The translations under genes were made by a program, and so were the position numbers. Of a DNA stretch of 64,000 nt, positions 9,545 through 18,415 are shown piece after piece. The notes below the pieces were generated by a model. That model was not told where the DNA came from. It ran no database searches and worked only from the letters and a program-made list of their open reading frames with translations. This DNA is from an uncultured Chloroflexota bacterium (GTDB lineage: Bacteria > Chloroflexota > Dehalococcoidia > Lucifugimonadales > CAJXCD01), in NCBI GenBank assembly GCA_913051545.1, contig CAJXCD010000007.1, positions 1 through 64,000 of the forward strand. Direction: 5' to 3'. Positions within the stretch are counted from its first letter, which is position 1, and every line of letters begins with the position of its first letter.

Positions 9545-9898
9545 TTATTCACTGTCCCGCTCGACGTCACTGATTTCAAGTGATTTATTTAAATCTAAAA
9601 TAGAATCTGTACTCAATCTTCCCTTCTCGTAACCGCATGCATCCATGTCAGCCATTATGCTAACAGCCTCTGACAAGTACTTCTTTTTCACTAACGCATG
9701 ATCTTCATCAGAAATATTACCCAGTGCATTATCTAGTTCAGCACTTTTTAGTCCTTCAACAATATAATCCCAACTTCTGGCAAGATCATCAAATGTAGAG
9801 TCATCAGAAATTTCTAAGTCAGCCTTAGTTTTTAGGAAAGGATACAATATGGCAACAGACGGAATAAGAGTCAGTATTAGAACAATAAAAACCATCAT
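9545..9898 (-). CDS. CcmI-like cytochrome c biogenesis accessory protein (short)
   Basis: 117 residues with one N-terminal transmembrane helix (MMVFIVLILTLIPSVAILYPF) followed by a helical region that resembles the N-terminal part of CcmI/CycH: an alpha-helical segment around LKSAELDNALGNISDEDH. The C-terminal TPR half found in proteobacterial CcmI is missing. It lies 18 bases after ccmF and one base before the next gene, so the three are co-transcribed. Role: likely helps present apocytochrome to the CcmF/CcmH heme lyase. Confidence 0.65.
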   Translation of the reverse strand: MMVFIVLILTLIPSVAILYPFLKTKADLEISDDSTFDDLARSWDYIVEGLKSAELDNALGNISDEDHALVKKKYLSEAVSIMADMDACGYEKGRLSTDSILDLNKSLEISDVERDSE

Positions 9899-9916
9899 CC
9901 AAAAATCACCCCAGAT

Positions 9917-11905
9917 TCATTTTCTATGCAAATTACCGGAAGGCGCTACAGATTCCAATGAATTCTTTGGTTTTCTACCAGGCCATATAGCAATTAATAC
10001 GCCTAATACAAGTAATGGCCCCGATGCCCACATCCACCATACCAAAGGACTGATGTACACACGGAAAACAGCTTGTCCATCTGCCTGAAATTCCGACGGT
10101 ACTATGTAAAAATCTTCTAGTAAGTTACTCCTGATCCCTGCGCGCGTACTTGAAATTTTAAACCCGGGGTAAAAAGACCTCGTGGATTGAATTATCCCTA
10201 CATGGTCTTCCTCATCCCAAACATCAAACTTAGCTATAAATTCATCCCTGTCTGAAAACTGATCAAAATCAAATGACAAATATCTGAATGAATATCCACC
10301 CAATGATGCTGATTCTCCAACATCCAAAGGGAAGTCCCTCTGAACGTCGAAAAATGATGATCCTATGGCCCCAAAAGCTAACATCACAATCGACAAATGA
10401 ACTACATAACCGCCATATCTTGGACGATTCCCCATGATTAATTTCAAGAACGCATTAATAAAATTCTCTCCCTTGCGATATCGCGATAAAATTCCCCTCC
10501 CCCACTCATGAAATATAGCTATCATTGATATAGAACTAACCGCAAAGGCAACAATAGCTAATGGTTGTCGCATCCCGGACACAACCAAAACTAAAGATAT
10601 TGCAACTGCTCCCAATACGGGTATGCGAATCATCCTTAATAGTTGTTTATATGAAGAACGTCGCCATGGCAATAAAGGCCCGATTCCCATTAAGCCAACG
10701 ATTAGGAGCAACACAGGACCATTTACCACGTTAAAAAATGGCTCTCCTACAGTTATCATTACATCCTGAGATGCTTTCGATATCACAGGATAGATTGTCC
10801 CCCACAAAGTAGTAAAAGCAACCAGTAAAAAGAGAACATTTTGGATCATGAAGACCCCTTCTCTAGAAAACGGTGCTTCAAGTTTTTCACTACTTCTTAA
10901 AGTCTTTATCCTGATGGCAAAAGCTAATAAAGAGGATAGCAAGGTAAAGCCTAAAAAGAATAGGAAGAGCCAACCCATGGTCGACTGCGCAAATGAGTGA
11001 ACTGAAGGTACAGGACCTCCTCGGTTTATAAACATTCCCATCTGAGCTAGAGTAAACCCTATAGCTACAAGAATAATATTCCACATCCGAAACATCCCTC
11101 TTCTTTTCTGAACCATTATGGAATGCACAAATGCAGTCATTGCGAACCAGGGCATTAGCGCGGAATTCTCAACCGGATCCCAAGCCCAATATCCACCCCA
11201 TCCAAGTATAGTATAAGCCCACCAACTTCCCAGCATCAGCCCGATGGTTAAAATCGTCCAAGATATCATCCCCCAGAACCGACCAACATCAACCCATTCA
11301 TCTCGTCCGCCACGACCAGCCAGAAGAGACCCCATAGCTATACTAAATGGTATCGCAACAGAAATGAGTCCTGTCATCTGTACAGGCGGGTGAATAAACA
11401 TTCCGAAATGCACAAGGAGCGGGTTTATCCCCTGCCCATCTTCAGGAATAAAAGAAAGTTGTTCTAAAGGGTTAGCCAAAAATACTATGACAGCTAGAAA
11501 GAATGCTAGTACAAAAGACATTAAACCCGTGGAGTATGGAGTACTCCAGTACAAACGTCTAGACATACTAACAACAGCAATGAGTGATAACACTGAAAAA
11601 ACTAGTGCTATAAACAACATGGATCCAGCATTGCCTGCGTAAAAAGCTACCCAAGTATAAGTCGTAGGCATAGCTAAATTGCTGTTTTCTGCTACGTACC
11701 TTACGGAAAAATCGTGGCTGACAAAAGCATGTACAAGTGCAATTGTAGAAACCAATAAAAGTATAGGGATACTGAACATGCCATATCTAGCACTGAGAAC
11801 TAAAACTGGCAATCGATATCCTGCTCCTATAAAAGATGCAGTTGAAACATAAACACTTACCAACAGTGCAATCGGTAAAGCAATTTGTCCTGATTCTAAT
11901 ATCAC
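9917..11905 (-). CDS. ccmF: Cytochrome c heme lyase subunit CcmF
   Basis: Multi-spanning membrane protein of system I cytochrome c maturation, 662 residues as usual. It moves heme to apocytochrome with CcmH. The tryptophan-rich WWD heme-handling region is intact (GWGGYWAWDPVENSALMPW near residues 234-252), with histidines in neighbouring loops such as LVHFGMFIHPPVQMTG. About fourteen hydrophobic segments are visible plus an extracytoplasmic beta domain near the C-terminus. The start is GTG at 11905 after an AAGAGAG site. It is 19 bases downstream of ccmH. The heme-export genes ccmABCE are not in the window. Confidence 0.94.
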   Translation of the reverse strand: MILESGQIALPIALLVSVYVSTASFIGAGYRLPVLVLSARYGMFSIPILLLVSTIALVHAFVSHDFSVRYVAENSNLAMPTTYTWVAFYAGNAGSMLFIALVFSVLSLIAVVSMSRRLYWSTPYSTGLMSFVLAFFLAVIVFLANPLEQLSFIPEDGQGINPLLVHFGMFIHPPVQMTGLISVAIPFSIAMGSLLAGRGGRDEWVDVGRFWGMISWTILTIGLMLGSWWAYTILGWGGYWAWDPVENSALMPWFAMTAFVHSIMVQKRRGMFRMWNIILVAIGFTLAQMGMFINRGGPVPSVHSFAQSTMGWLFLFFLGFTLLSSLLAFAIRIKTLRSSEKLEAPFSREGVFMIQNVLFLLVAFTTLWGTIYPVISKASQDVMITVGEPFFNVVNGPVLLLIVGLMGIGPLLPWRRSSYKQLLRMIRIPVLGAVAISLVLVVSGMRQPLAIVAFAVSSISMIAIFHEWGRGILSRYRKGENFINAFLKLIMGNRPRYGGYVVHLSIVMLAFGAIGSSFFDVQRDFPLDVGESASLGGYSFRYLSFDFDQFSDRDEFIAKFDVWDEEDHVGIIQSTRSFYPGFKISSTRAGIRSNLLEDFYIVPSEFQADGQAVFRVYISPLVWWMWASGPLLVLGVLIAIWPGRKPKNSLESVAPSGNLHRK

Positions 11906-11924
11906 AAAAAACTCTCTTTTATAC

Positions 11925-12458
11925 CTATTCAGAATTGGGATTCTTTGTGACCGAAACTATCCCCTCACGTTCAAGCGCAAATTCAACCCGATTAATTAGA
12001 TCCTGATCTTGATCACTGGAATAGGTAATTCCATCATCTATATTGCCTCTCCTGCTAGTCTTCTTTAAGATCGTAAATACTGATCCAAGAACAAGTACCA
12101 TCACTATCGGGGGAACTAACCAAACCCAAATATTTATGCCACTAGTAGGCGGTTCTAAAAGTACACTAGGTCCATACGCATCAACAAAATAGTTTTTGAT
12201 TTGAGTTTCATTCATACCATTCTCTAGTTCTTCTACAACAATATTTCTCATCTGCACTGCCAATGGATGCTGGGACTGATCTATAGACTCGCCTGGACAA
12301 ACTGGACACATGACTACGCTATTTATTTCCTGAGCTCTCTTTTCAATCTCTGGAGTTTCCTCGCTGTATTCGCAACCCATCCCAACAATCAATAATAGGG
12401 ATACAGAAAAAATAACGGTTAATAAAGCCTTGATGCGACTAACTAAATTAAGATTCAT
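11925..12458 (-). CDS. ccmH: Cytochrome c maturation protein CcmH/CcmL
   Basis: Membrane-anchored thiol oxidoreductase that keeps apocytochrome CxxCH cysteines reduced for heme attachment. About 177 residues. An N-terminal signal or anchor helix (residues 8-28) is followed by the active site CPVC in VVMCPVCPGESIDQS and the conserved LAVQMRNIV helix; a second transmembrane helix lies near residues 95-118 (VWLVPPIVMVLVLG). The ATG at 12458 gives the better signal peptide; an in-frame TTG at 12476 is possible. It is the first gene of the four-gene maturation operon. Confidence 0.9.
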   Translation of the reverse strand: MNLNLVSRIKALLTVIFSVSLLLIVGMGCEYSEETPEIEKRAQEINSVVMCPVCPGESIDQSQHPLAVQMRNIVVEELENGMNETQIKNYFVDAYGPSVLLEPPTSGINIWVWLVPPIVMVLVLGSVFTILKKTSRRGNIDDGITYSSDQDQDLINRVEFALEREGIVSVTKNPNSE

Positions 12459-12595
12459 TAAATGTATTTGTATCAATATTTATACTGTACTGCAAGCTAT
12501 TTAGCTATGAAACTCAACCCAATAATTGGCAAGTTTTTGAAAAGTATTAGACACTATAATAATTCTGATATAATCCATATTCTGGCATAAATCTA

Positions 12596-12618
12596 GGAGG
12601 CACTAGTTTCGTGCCTCC
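12596..12618 (+). promoter_or_regulatory. Leader hairpin upstream of the BioD-like gene
   Basis: GGAGGCAC (12596-12603) and GTGCCTCC (12611-12618) form a perfect 8-bp stem with a 7-base loop. It buries a GGAGG element and ends a few bases before the functional GGAG site at 12622. There is no U-run. TATAAT-like elements at 12555 and 12569 could drive transcription. A role in translation control is possible but unproven. Confidence 0.35.
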
Positions 12619-12635
12619 AATGGAGCGTTTGGCCT

Positions 12636-13634
12636 ATGTCAATATTATACGTTACCGCTGACAAAGAAGAATCAGGGAAAACAGCTGTCTGCGCCGCAGT
12701 AGCGTCTGATCTCTATAAACTAGGCAAGAGTGTCTCAATTGCAAAACTAGCAGTAAGCAATAAAAAAGAATTGCAAAGTCAAGACACAAACCTATTCCGT
12801 AACATTCTAGATAATAAAATCTCTGTAGAACCCTTACTTGTAAGTGATGGAAATCTAACTGCCAATTCTGTTACAGAATTTGAAAATTCAGTTAAAGAAA
12901 TCATCAAAGGGAAAGATGTTCTAATCATAGAAGACACGTCATCTATATCATCTGCCAACTCAGCAAAATTATCTGGTTCTGTTAATGCTGCCACTATTTT
13001 CGTAACCAAATACACACCGACACTGGATATAAATTTACTGTCTGAATCGAGCAAATTGTTTGAGGAAAACCTTCTGGGAATTATCATAAATGGCCTCACC
13101 TTGTATCAGGGAATGGAAGTTGAGAACAACTTAATTCCAGAGATAGAGTCATCTAATCTAAATCTTTTGGGAATTGTACCTGAAGATCGTAGATTGCTCG
13201 GAGTATCTGTATTACAAATTATAGATGCATTAGATGCTAGCGCATCTGGAGATGAAGAGACGTACAGTAGACTAGTAGAACATTTCATGATCGGTGGATT
13301 TAGTATGGACTCAGGAGAAACGTACTTCAATCTTCGAGGAAATAAAGCTGTCGTAATACGAGGTGACAGGCCAGATATTCAAATGTCTGCCCTTAAAACA
13401 CCAACGGCTTGTATGATACTTACAAATGGTATAGACCCAATAGAGTACGTGAGCCACGAAGCAGACTTGGAAGACGTGCCCATTATATCCACCAAGTTTG
13501 ACACGAATGAAGTTCTTAACCGACTCCATAATTTAACAAATGACACTAGGTTCGACCATATATCCAAAGTAGATCGGTTCTCTAATCTGATTCGAGACAA
13601 CACGGCAATTAGTAACCTGTATTCTTCATTCTAA
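12636..13634 (+). CDS. BioD-like P-loop / DRTGG-domain protein (phosphotransacetylase N-terminal type)
   Basis: 332 residues matching the architecture of COG0857: an N-terminal dethiobiotin-synthase-like NTPase with a P-loop in ADKEESGKTAV (residues 8-18), then a DRTGG domain near residues 215-320 (VIRGDRPDIQMSALKTPTAC). In bacteria this module is often fused to the C-terminal phosphate acetyltransferase domain; here it stands alone. Stand-alone forms are thought to act as sensors or regulators of acetyl-phosphate metabolism; the exact role is not established. ATG start with GGAG ten bases upstream. It is probably monocistronic, since a separate promoter follows before speD. Confidence 0.75.
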   Translation: MSILYVTADKEESGKTAVCAAVASDLYKLGKSVSIAKLAVSNKKELQSQDTNLFRNILDNKISVEPLLVSDGNLTANSVTEFENSVKEIIKGKDVLIIEDTSSISSANSAKLSGSVNAATIFVTKYTPTLDINLLSESSKLFEENLLGIIINGLTLYQGMEVENNLIPEIESSNLNLLGIVPEDRRLLGVSVLQIIDALDASASGDEETYSRLVEHFMIGGFSMDSGETYFNLRGNKAVVIRGDRPDIQMSALKTPTACMILTNGIDPIEYVSHEADLEDVPIISTKFDTNEVLNRLHNLTNDTRFDHISKVDRFSNLIRDNTAISNLYSSF

Positions 13635-13754
13635 AGGCATATCACTTGTAAACTTGTGAAAACCTGCAGTAATTGATCTTTGCAAAAAATAAATTCGTTA
13701 GCCTGTGCTACTGACCCTGTGTAAATATATATTTTAGTAACTCTGTGTTCTAAC

Positions 13755-13782
13755 CTGACTAACAAGATTTTTAATGTATAAT
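13755..13782 (+). promoter_or_regulatory. Promoter of the speD-speE operon
   Basis: CTGACT (13755-13760), a 16-bp spacer and a perfect TATAAT (13777-13782), with transcription starting near 13789 and a leader of about 40 bases to the speD start. Confidence 0.55.
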
Positions 13783-13828
13783 CTCGGTCGTAGACTGAAC
13801 CAATTTATTTCTTTATGGGAACATTTAA

Positions 13829-14200
13829 TTGAGCTCACTTGGGAAACATCTGCTATTAGAACTCTGTGATTCTGACAGGGCACTACTTGACGACATTCAA
13901 TATATAGAACAGATCATGGTACTTGCAGCTAAGGAAGCTGGCGCTAATATTCTCGGGAAATCATTTCATAAATTCAGTCCAAAAGGGGTGACCGGAGTCG
14001 TAACTATCACAGAATCGCATTTATGTATCCACACATGGCCGGAACATGAATATGCTGCGGTGGATATATTCACGTGTGGCAAAGGATTCAAACCATATAG
14101 AGCGGCGGAAATTATTGTAGAACGCTTAGGCTGTAAATATCCTCAGATATCTGAGATTGACCGAGGTCCAATTTCAAAATTCGCAAGGTCTGTACAATGA
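13829..14200 (+). CDS. speD: S-adenosylmethionine decarboxylase proenzyme (short, prokaryotic class)
   Basis: Makes decarboxylated SAM, the aminopropyl donor for spermidine. 123 residues, the short class 1B form. The self-cleavage site giving the pyruvoyl cofactor is TESHLCIHTWPE (cut between Glu and Ser, near residue 62), followed by the conserved VDIFTCG. The start is TTG with GGGA upstream. The last four bases overlap the start of the spermidine synthase gene (ATGA), so the two steps are translationally coupled. Confidence 0.95.
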   Translation: MSSLGKHLLLELCDSDRALLDDIQYIEQIMVLAAKEAGANILGKSFHKFSPKGVTGVVTITESHLCIHTWPEHEYAAVDIFTCGKGFKPYRAAEIIVERLGCKYPQISEIDRGPISKFARSVQ

Positions 14201-15129
14201 CTGACAATGTCTTTTCATCCAACAATATCCACTGGCACCATGAACATATTACGCCTGATACACAACTAGCCGTCCAAGTAGAACAAATAATTTTCGAAGG
14301 CGACACCCCATATCAATCTGTCAAAATACAAGATACTACTTGCTTCGGCAGAACTCTAGTATTAGATAATAAAACTCAATCTGCTGAAATAGATGAATTC
14401 ATATACCATGAAGCCTTGGTCCACCCTAGTATGATCACTCATAAAAAACCTGTGGATATATTCATTGCTGGTGGCGGAGAAGGTGCTACCGCGAGGGAAA
14501 CACTGGCGCATGAAACCGTTAAAAAAGTTGTAATGGTAGATATAGATCGAGAAGTAGTAGAACTATGCAAGAAATTCTTGCCTAATCACCATATGGGATC
14601 CTTCAGTGATCCACGCTTAGAACTTCACCACGTAGATGCATTCAAGTTTCTGGAGGATTCCAATCAAACATTCGACATAGCGATAATCGATATACCTGAT
14701 CCACTCGAAGGAGGGCCAGCATATTTATTATATACGGAGGAATATTACAAACTTCTAAAGAAACATCTTAACGATGACGGTATTATAGTAGTCCAAGCCG
14801 GTCCAACTGGACCAACTTTTTATCAACAGTGCTTTTCTGTAGTTTCAAAAACTATTGGGAAAATATTTCCCGAAGTTTTTGTCTACGAGGCGCTCGTGCC
14901 TTCATTCGGTACAACATGGGGGTTTGTAACCGGATCAATAAACAACAACCCTTCATCTCTCTCATCAACTGAGGTAGATAGTAGAATAGCTGAAAGAATA
15001 TCCAATGAATTGAAATACTACGATGGAATTACACATCTTGGCATGTCACATCTACCTAAATATCTTCGGGAAGCAATTATCAGAGAGACGCGAACAATTT
15101 CAAAAAGAAACCCTTTATTTGTTTCGTAA
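14197..15129 (+). CDS. speE: Spermidine synthase (polyamine aminopropyltransferase)
   Basis: Transfers the aminopropyl group of decarboxylated SAM to putrescine. 310 residues. The SAM-binding loop GGGEGATARE (near residues 89-98) and the Asp-containing VDIDREV that follows are typical, as is the catalytic IIDIPDPLEGGPA region. The N-terminal beta-barrel WHHEHITPDTQLAVQV is present. It overlaps speD by four bases. The helicase gene starts nine bases after its stop and may be in the same transcript. Confidence 0.95.
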   Translation: MTDNVFSSNNIHWHHEHITPDTQLAVQVEQIIFEGDTPYQSVKIQDTTCFGRTLVLDNKTQSAEIDEFIYHEALVHPSMITHKKPVDIFIAGGGEGATARETLAHETVKKVVMVDIDREVVELCKKFLPNHHMGSFSDPRLELHHVDAFKFLEDSNQTFDIAIIDIPDPLEGGPAYLLYTEEYYKLLKKHLNDDGIIVVQAGPTGPTFYQQCFSVVSKTIGKIFPEVFVYEALVPSFGTTWGFVTGSINNNPSSLSSTEVDSRIAERISNELKYYDGITHLGMSHLPKYLREAIIRETRTISKRNPLFVS

Positions 15130-15138
15130 GTCATCTAT

Positions 15139-17355
15139 ATGTCCAAAACAATCATAGCCCTTAATGAACTTAATACTAACCAACGTAAAGCTGCGGAGAC
15201 CACCGATGGGCCAGTTCTGATTAATGCAGGACCGGGGAGTGGAAAGACTAGAGTAATAACATACCGCATAGCACATTTAGTTCAAACCTGCGGAATAAGC
15301 CCTTTTAATATTGCTGCCGTAACTTTCACAAATAAAGCTGCATCAGAAATGAGAGAGAGACTACACCCAATCATGGGGTCAAGTGCAGATATAGTCACAG
15401 TTAGCACCTTCCATTCATTCTGTTCAATGCTATTACGAATAGAAGGTCACAATATAGGATTGTCAAGAGATTTTGTAATTTATGATAGCTCTGACCAACT
15501 ATCCCTTGTGAAGCGCAGTATGAAAGAAGTCGATGTAGATGCCAAACAATTTTCTCCGCAAGCTATACTGTCGAAAATTTCAAGCACAAAAAATGAACTG
15601 AACAATACTGATCCATCAAGTATGTCTAAAAATAGTTACTTCGATGAGATTGTTTCCAGAGTTTATGAAAAATATGAATCATCACTAAATAGCTCTTCAG
15701 CCGTTGATTTTGATGATCTGTTACTAAATGCCCATGCAATACTAAAGAAAATCCCGGAAGTGGCTGATAAATATCAGACTCGATACATGTACGTCATGGT
15801 TGATGAATTTCAAGACACAAATCTTGCACAATATGAAATAGCTAAACTGTTAAGTTTGAAACATCGTAATCTTTGCGTGGTTGGAGATCCAGACCAATCT
15901 ATATATTCTTGGAGAAACGCAGATGTTCGTAATATTTTCAGATTCCAGAAGGACTTTCCAGAAGCGACCGTAATACCTCTAGAAGAAAACTATAGATCTT
16001 CCCAAACAATATTGGACGCCGCACAAAATTTAATAAAGTCAAACTCTGAAAGGGTAGAGAAAAAACTTTGGACTAATAATAGCGTAGGCATCCCTATTTC
16101 AGTAGGAGAGGGATACAACGAAAAAGAAGAAGCTTATCAAGTAGTATCGGAAATAGGACGTCTGATTCGAGAAGAAACCTATGGATTAAGCAACATAGCG
16201 ATCCTGTATAGAGTAAATGCTCAATCACGTGCTATAGAAGATGCTTGCATGTTGCAAGGCCTCCAATACCAGCTGGTAGGAAGCTTAAGATTCTACCATC
16301 GACAAGAAATAAAAGATGTAGTCGCATATCTAAGACTTATTGCTAACCGAAATGATGATGTCAGCTTCCTGCGCGTAGTTAATATGCCTACTAGGGGTAT
16401 CGGCCAAAAGACATTGAACCAATTGATGCTCTTAGCAAATTCATCGAGATCGTCTTTACTGAACGAAATAAAGTCCTTGTCATCGAAAGGAGATCATTCT
16501 GACTCACTATCTGACAGGTCAGTAAATTCGCTGAGAAAATTTGAATCTCTTATAGACGAACTCACAAAAGTCAGTGAAAGCCTAAAACTACCGGAATTAA
16601 TAGACCATTTACTCGATGAAACTAATTACAAAAAGCATGTATTAGCAGATATTGAGAGGGGACAAGATAGATGGGACAATTTACAAGAATTAAGAAATAC
16701 AGCGGACGAATATACTGAAACTAATTCAGCTGAAGCACTTACACCTTTCCTCGAAAGCATAAGCCTTGTGAGCGATATAGACAATCTGGATGATCAGACA
16801 GATGCACTAACTTTAGTTACATTACATCAATCTAAAGGATTGGAATTTCCAGTGGTATTTATTGTAGGTATGGAAGAAGGCTTACTACCCCATATTAGAT
16901 CCCTTGAAGATGAATCTGAAATAGAGGAGGAACGCCGACTTTGTTATGTAGGCTTAACAAGAGCCAAGGAAAGGCTGTACTTGCAAAGAGCATTCCGGAG
17001 AGGATTTAGAGGCAGCTCAGAGCCTTCTACACCGTCACGTTTCCTTGCAGAAATACCTCGAGAGTTGTTTGGAACAAAACTGGCCAAAGATGCACCTTCG
17101 CGGTCGTCAACTATCAAGAATGGTACTCTTAAATCAAAACATACTAGAAAAATCGAGAATCCTGACAGAGACCAATCTTTGGGAAAGCCGTTTGAACTAA
17201 AAACAGGGGATAAAGTTCGCCACAAAATATTTGGAGAAGGGATAATTACTAACACTAAACCTTCCGGAGAAGACATGGAACTCACAGTCGCATTTAATAA
17301 TGCCGGTGGCGTAAAACGTCTATTACAAAGCTTTGCCCCTCTGGAAAAAATATGA
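15139..17355 (+). CDS. pcrA: UvrD/PcrA-type ATP-dependent DNA helicase
   Basis: Superfamily 1A 3'-5' helicase used in repair and replication restart. 738 residues, normal for PcrA. Helicase motifs are in order: Q-motif LNTNQRKAA, Walker A GPGSGKTRV near residue 34, Walker B VDEFQDTN near residue 222, QSIYSWRNAD (motif III), YRSSQTI (motif IV), and TLHQSKGLEFPVVF plus VGLTRAKERLYL (motifs V and VI). The C-terminus carries a KHKIFGEG-like Tudor domain (DKVRHKIFGEGII), which in PcrA contacts RNA polymerase; this supports PcrA over Rep. It directly follows speE. Confidence 0.95.
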   Translation: MSKTIIALNELNTNQRKAAETTDGPVLINAGPGSGKTRVITYRIAHLVQTCGISPFNIAAVTFTNKAASEMRERLHPIMGSSADIVTVSTFHSFCSMLLRIEGHNIGLSRDFVIYDSSDQLSLVKRSMKEVDVDAKQFSPQAILSKISSTKNELNNTDPSSMSKNSYFDEIVSRVYEKYESSLNSSSAVDFDDLLLNAHAILKKIPEVADKYQTRYMYVMVDEFQDTNLAQYEIAKLLSLKHRNLCVVGDPDQSIYSWRNADVRNIFRFQKDFPEATVIPLEENYRSSQTILDAAQNLIKSNSERVEKKLWTNNSVGIPISVGEGYNEKEEAYQVVSEIGRLIREETYGLSNIAILYRVNAQSRAIEDACMLQGLQYQLVGSLRFYHRQEIKDVVAYLRLIANRNDDVSFLRVVNMPTRGIGQKTLNQLMLLANSSRSSLLNEIKSLSSKGDHSDSLSDRSVNSLRKFESLIDELTKVSESLKLPELIDHLLDETNYKKHVLADIERGQDRWDNLQELRNTADEYTETNSAEALTPFLESISLVSDIDNLDDQTDALTLVTLHQSKGLEFPVVFIVGMEEGLLPHIRSLEDESEIEEERRLCYVGLTRAKERLYLQRAFRRGFRGSSEPSTPSRFLAEIPRELFGTKLAKDAPSRSSTIKNGTLKSKHTRKIENPDRDQSLGKPFELKTGDKVRHKIFGEGIITNTKPSGEDMELTVAFNNAGGVKRLLQSFAPLEKI

Positions 17356-17414
17356 CCAGAGAGTGCCTACTGACAAATTTGTAAAAAAACTGCTCCTTTA
17401 GGTAATATAGCATT

Positions 17415-17882
17415 ATGAGTAATAAAAGTGTGATTACGTCTGAAATGCTCAAGGCGATTGGTGTTAATTCAGATCCTAAAACCCACAATGTCGAATTAGG
17501 ATCCATCAGGAAATTTGCAGAATCAATTGGTGATGCAAACCCTATATACAAAGATGAGGCATTTGCAGCTTCAACTAAACATAAAACAGTGATTGCCCCT
17601 CCAACATTTTTACGATCACTTGAACCCGGACCAACCATATCCGACCTAGAAATTCCTTATGAGGAAGTTTTAGACGGTGGTAGCGTATGGAAATTCATCA
17701 AGTCTGTAGCGGTAGGTGACCAAATTACGGTGGTCACAAAAATAGCAGATTTAAAGGAAAAAGAGGGAAAGCTAGGACCGATGCTTTTTGTAGATCGAGA
17801 AACAAATTTCTCAGATCAACACGGAGATATAGTGGCTACAGAACTTAGCACATATATCTACTATAATCCCACGTCCATCTAA
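17415..17882 (+). CDS. MaoC/FAS1-like hot-dog dehydratase, non-catalytic-type subunit
   Basis: 155-residue single hot-dog domain. The hydratase motif region reads SIGDANPIYKDEAFA: the Asp is kept but the catalytic His position is Tyr. The following VIAPPTFLRSL matches the FAS1-dehydratase N-terminal family. It ends 12 bases before a second hot-dog gene that does carry the full motif. By analogy with HadA/HadB of mycobacteria, the pair probably forms a heterodimeric enoyl-CoA or enoyl-ACP hydratase in which this subunit binds the acyl chain. The substrate is unknown. Confidence 0.8.
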   Translation: MSNKSVITSEMLKAIGVNSDPKTHNVELGSIRKFAESIGDANPIYKDEAFAASTKHKTVIAPPTFLRSLEPGPTISDLEIPYEEVLDGGSVWKFIKSVAVGDQITVVTKIADLKEKEGKLGPMLFVDRETNFSDQHGDIVATELSTYIYYNPTSI

Positions 17883-17894
17883 CGGAGATTGATA

Positions 17895-18329
17895 ATGACT
17901 TCTGATAAAAAATACTTTGATGATGTTGAAATTGGTAAGGCAATACCATCTTTAAGAAAAAAAACTACTACAAGACAACTAGTTATGTATGCAGGAGCCT
18001 CTGGTGACTATTATGAAGTTCACTACGATAAGGAATTTGCTGTCGAAAGAGGTCTTCCGGGAATCATCGTGCATGGTGCCTTGAAAAGTGGCTTTATAGG
18101 CCAAATGTTATCAGATTGGGCCGGTGTGGAAGGCAGTATTAAAAAATTAGAAACCCAGTACCGTGGCATGGATATTGTTGGTGAACCGATATATTGTAAA
18201 GGAACGATTGTTAGCAAGAATATCATAGATGGTGAAGGCATAGTCGAATGCGAAATCTGGACTGAAAATTCTGCTACTGAAAAAACTACTGTGGGATCAG
18301 CACAAATTCAATTACCGCTAAAATCTTAG
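17895..18329 (+). CDS. MaoC-like hot-dog dehydratase, catalytic-type subunit
   Basis: 144 residues. The (R)-hydratase motif is complete in ASGDYYEVHYDKEFA near residues 35-49, with catalytic Asp and His, followed by GIIVHGALKSG. ATG at 17895 is chosen over the in-frame TTG six bases upstream because the CGGAG site at 17883 is then eight bases away. It most likely pairs with the preceding subunit to hydrate a trans-2-enoyl thioester. Neighbouring fatty-acid genes are absent, so the pathway is not defined. Confidence 0.87.
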   Translation: MTSDKKYFDDVEIGKAIPSLRKKTTTRQLVMYAGASGDYYEVHYDKEFAVERGLPGIIVHGALKSGFIGQMLSDWAGVEGSIKKLETQYRGMDIVGEPIYCKGTIVSKNIIDGEGIVECEIWTENSATEKTTVGSAQIQLPLKS

Positions 18330-18415
18330 ATCAGTATTAGACCCACCATTTATCTCTTATAATACGTGATCGATTTGTTTATATACTTGCAAAATCTATC
18401 ATAGGAAATCAGTGA

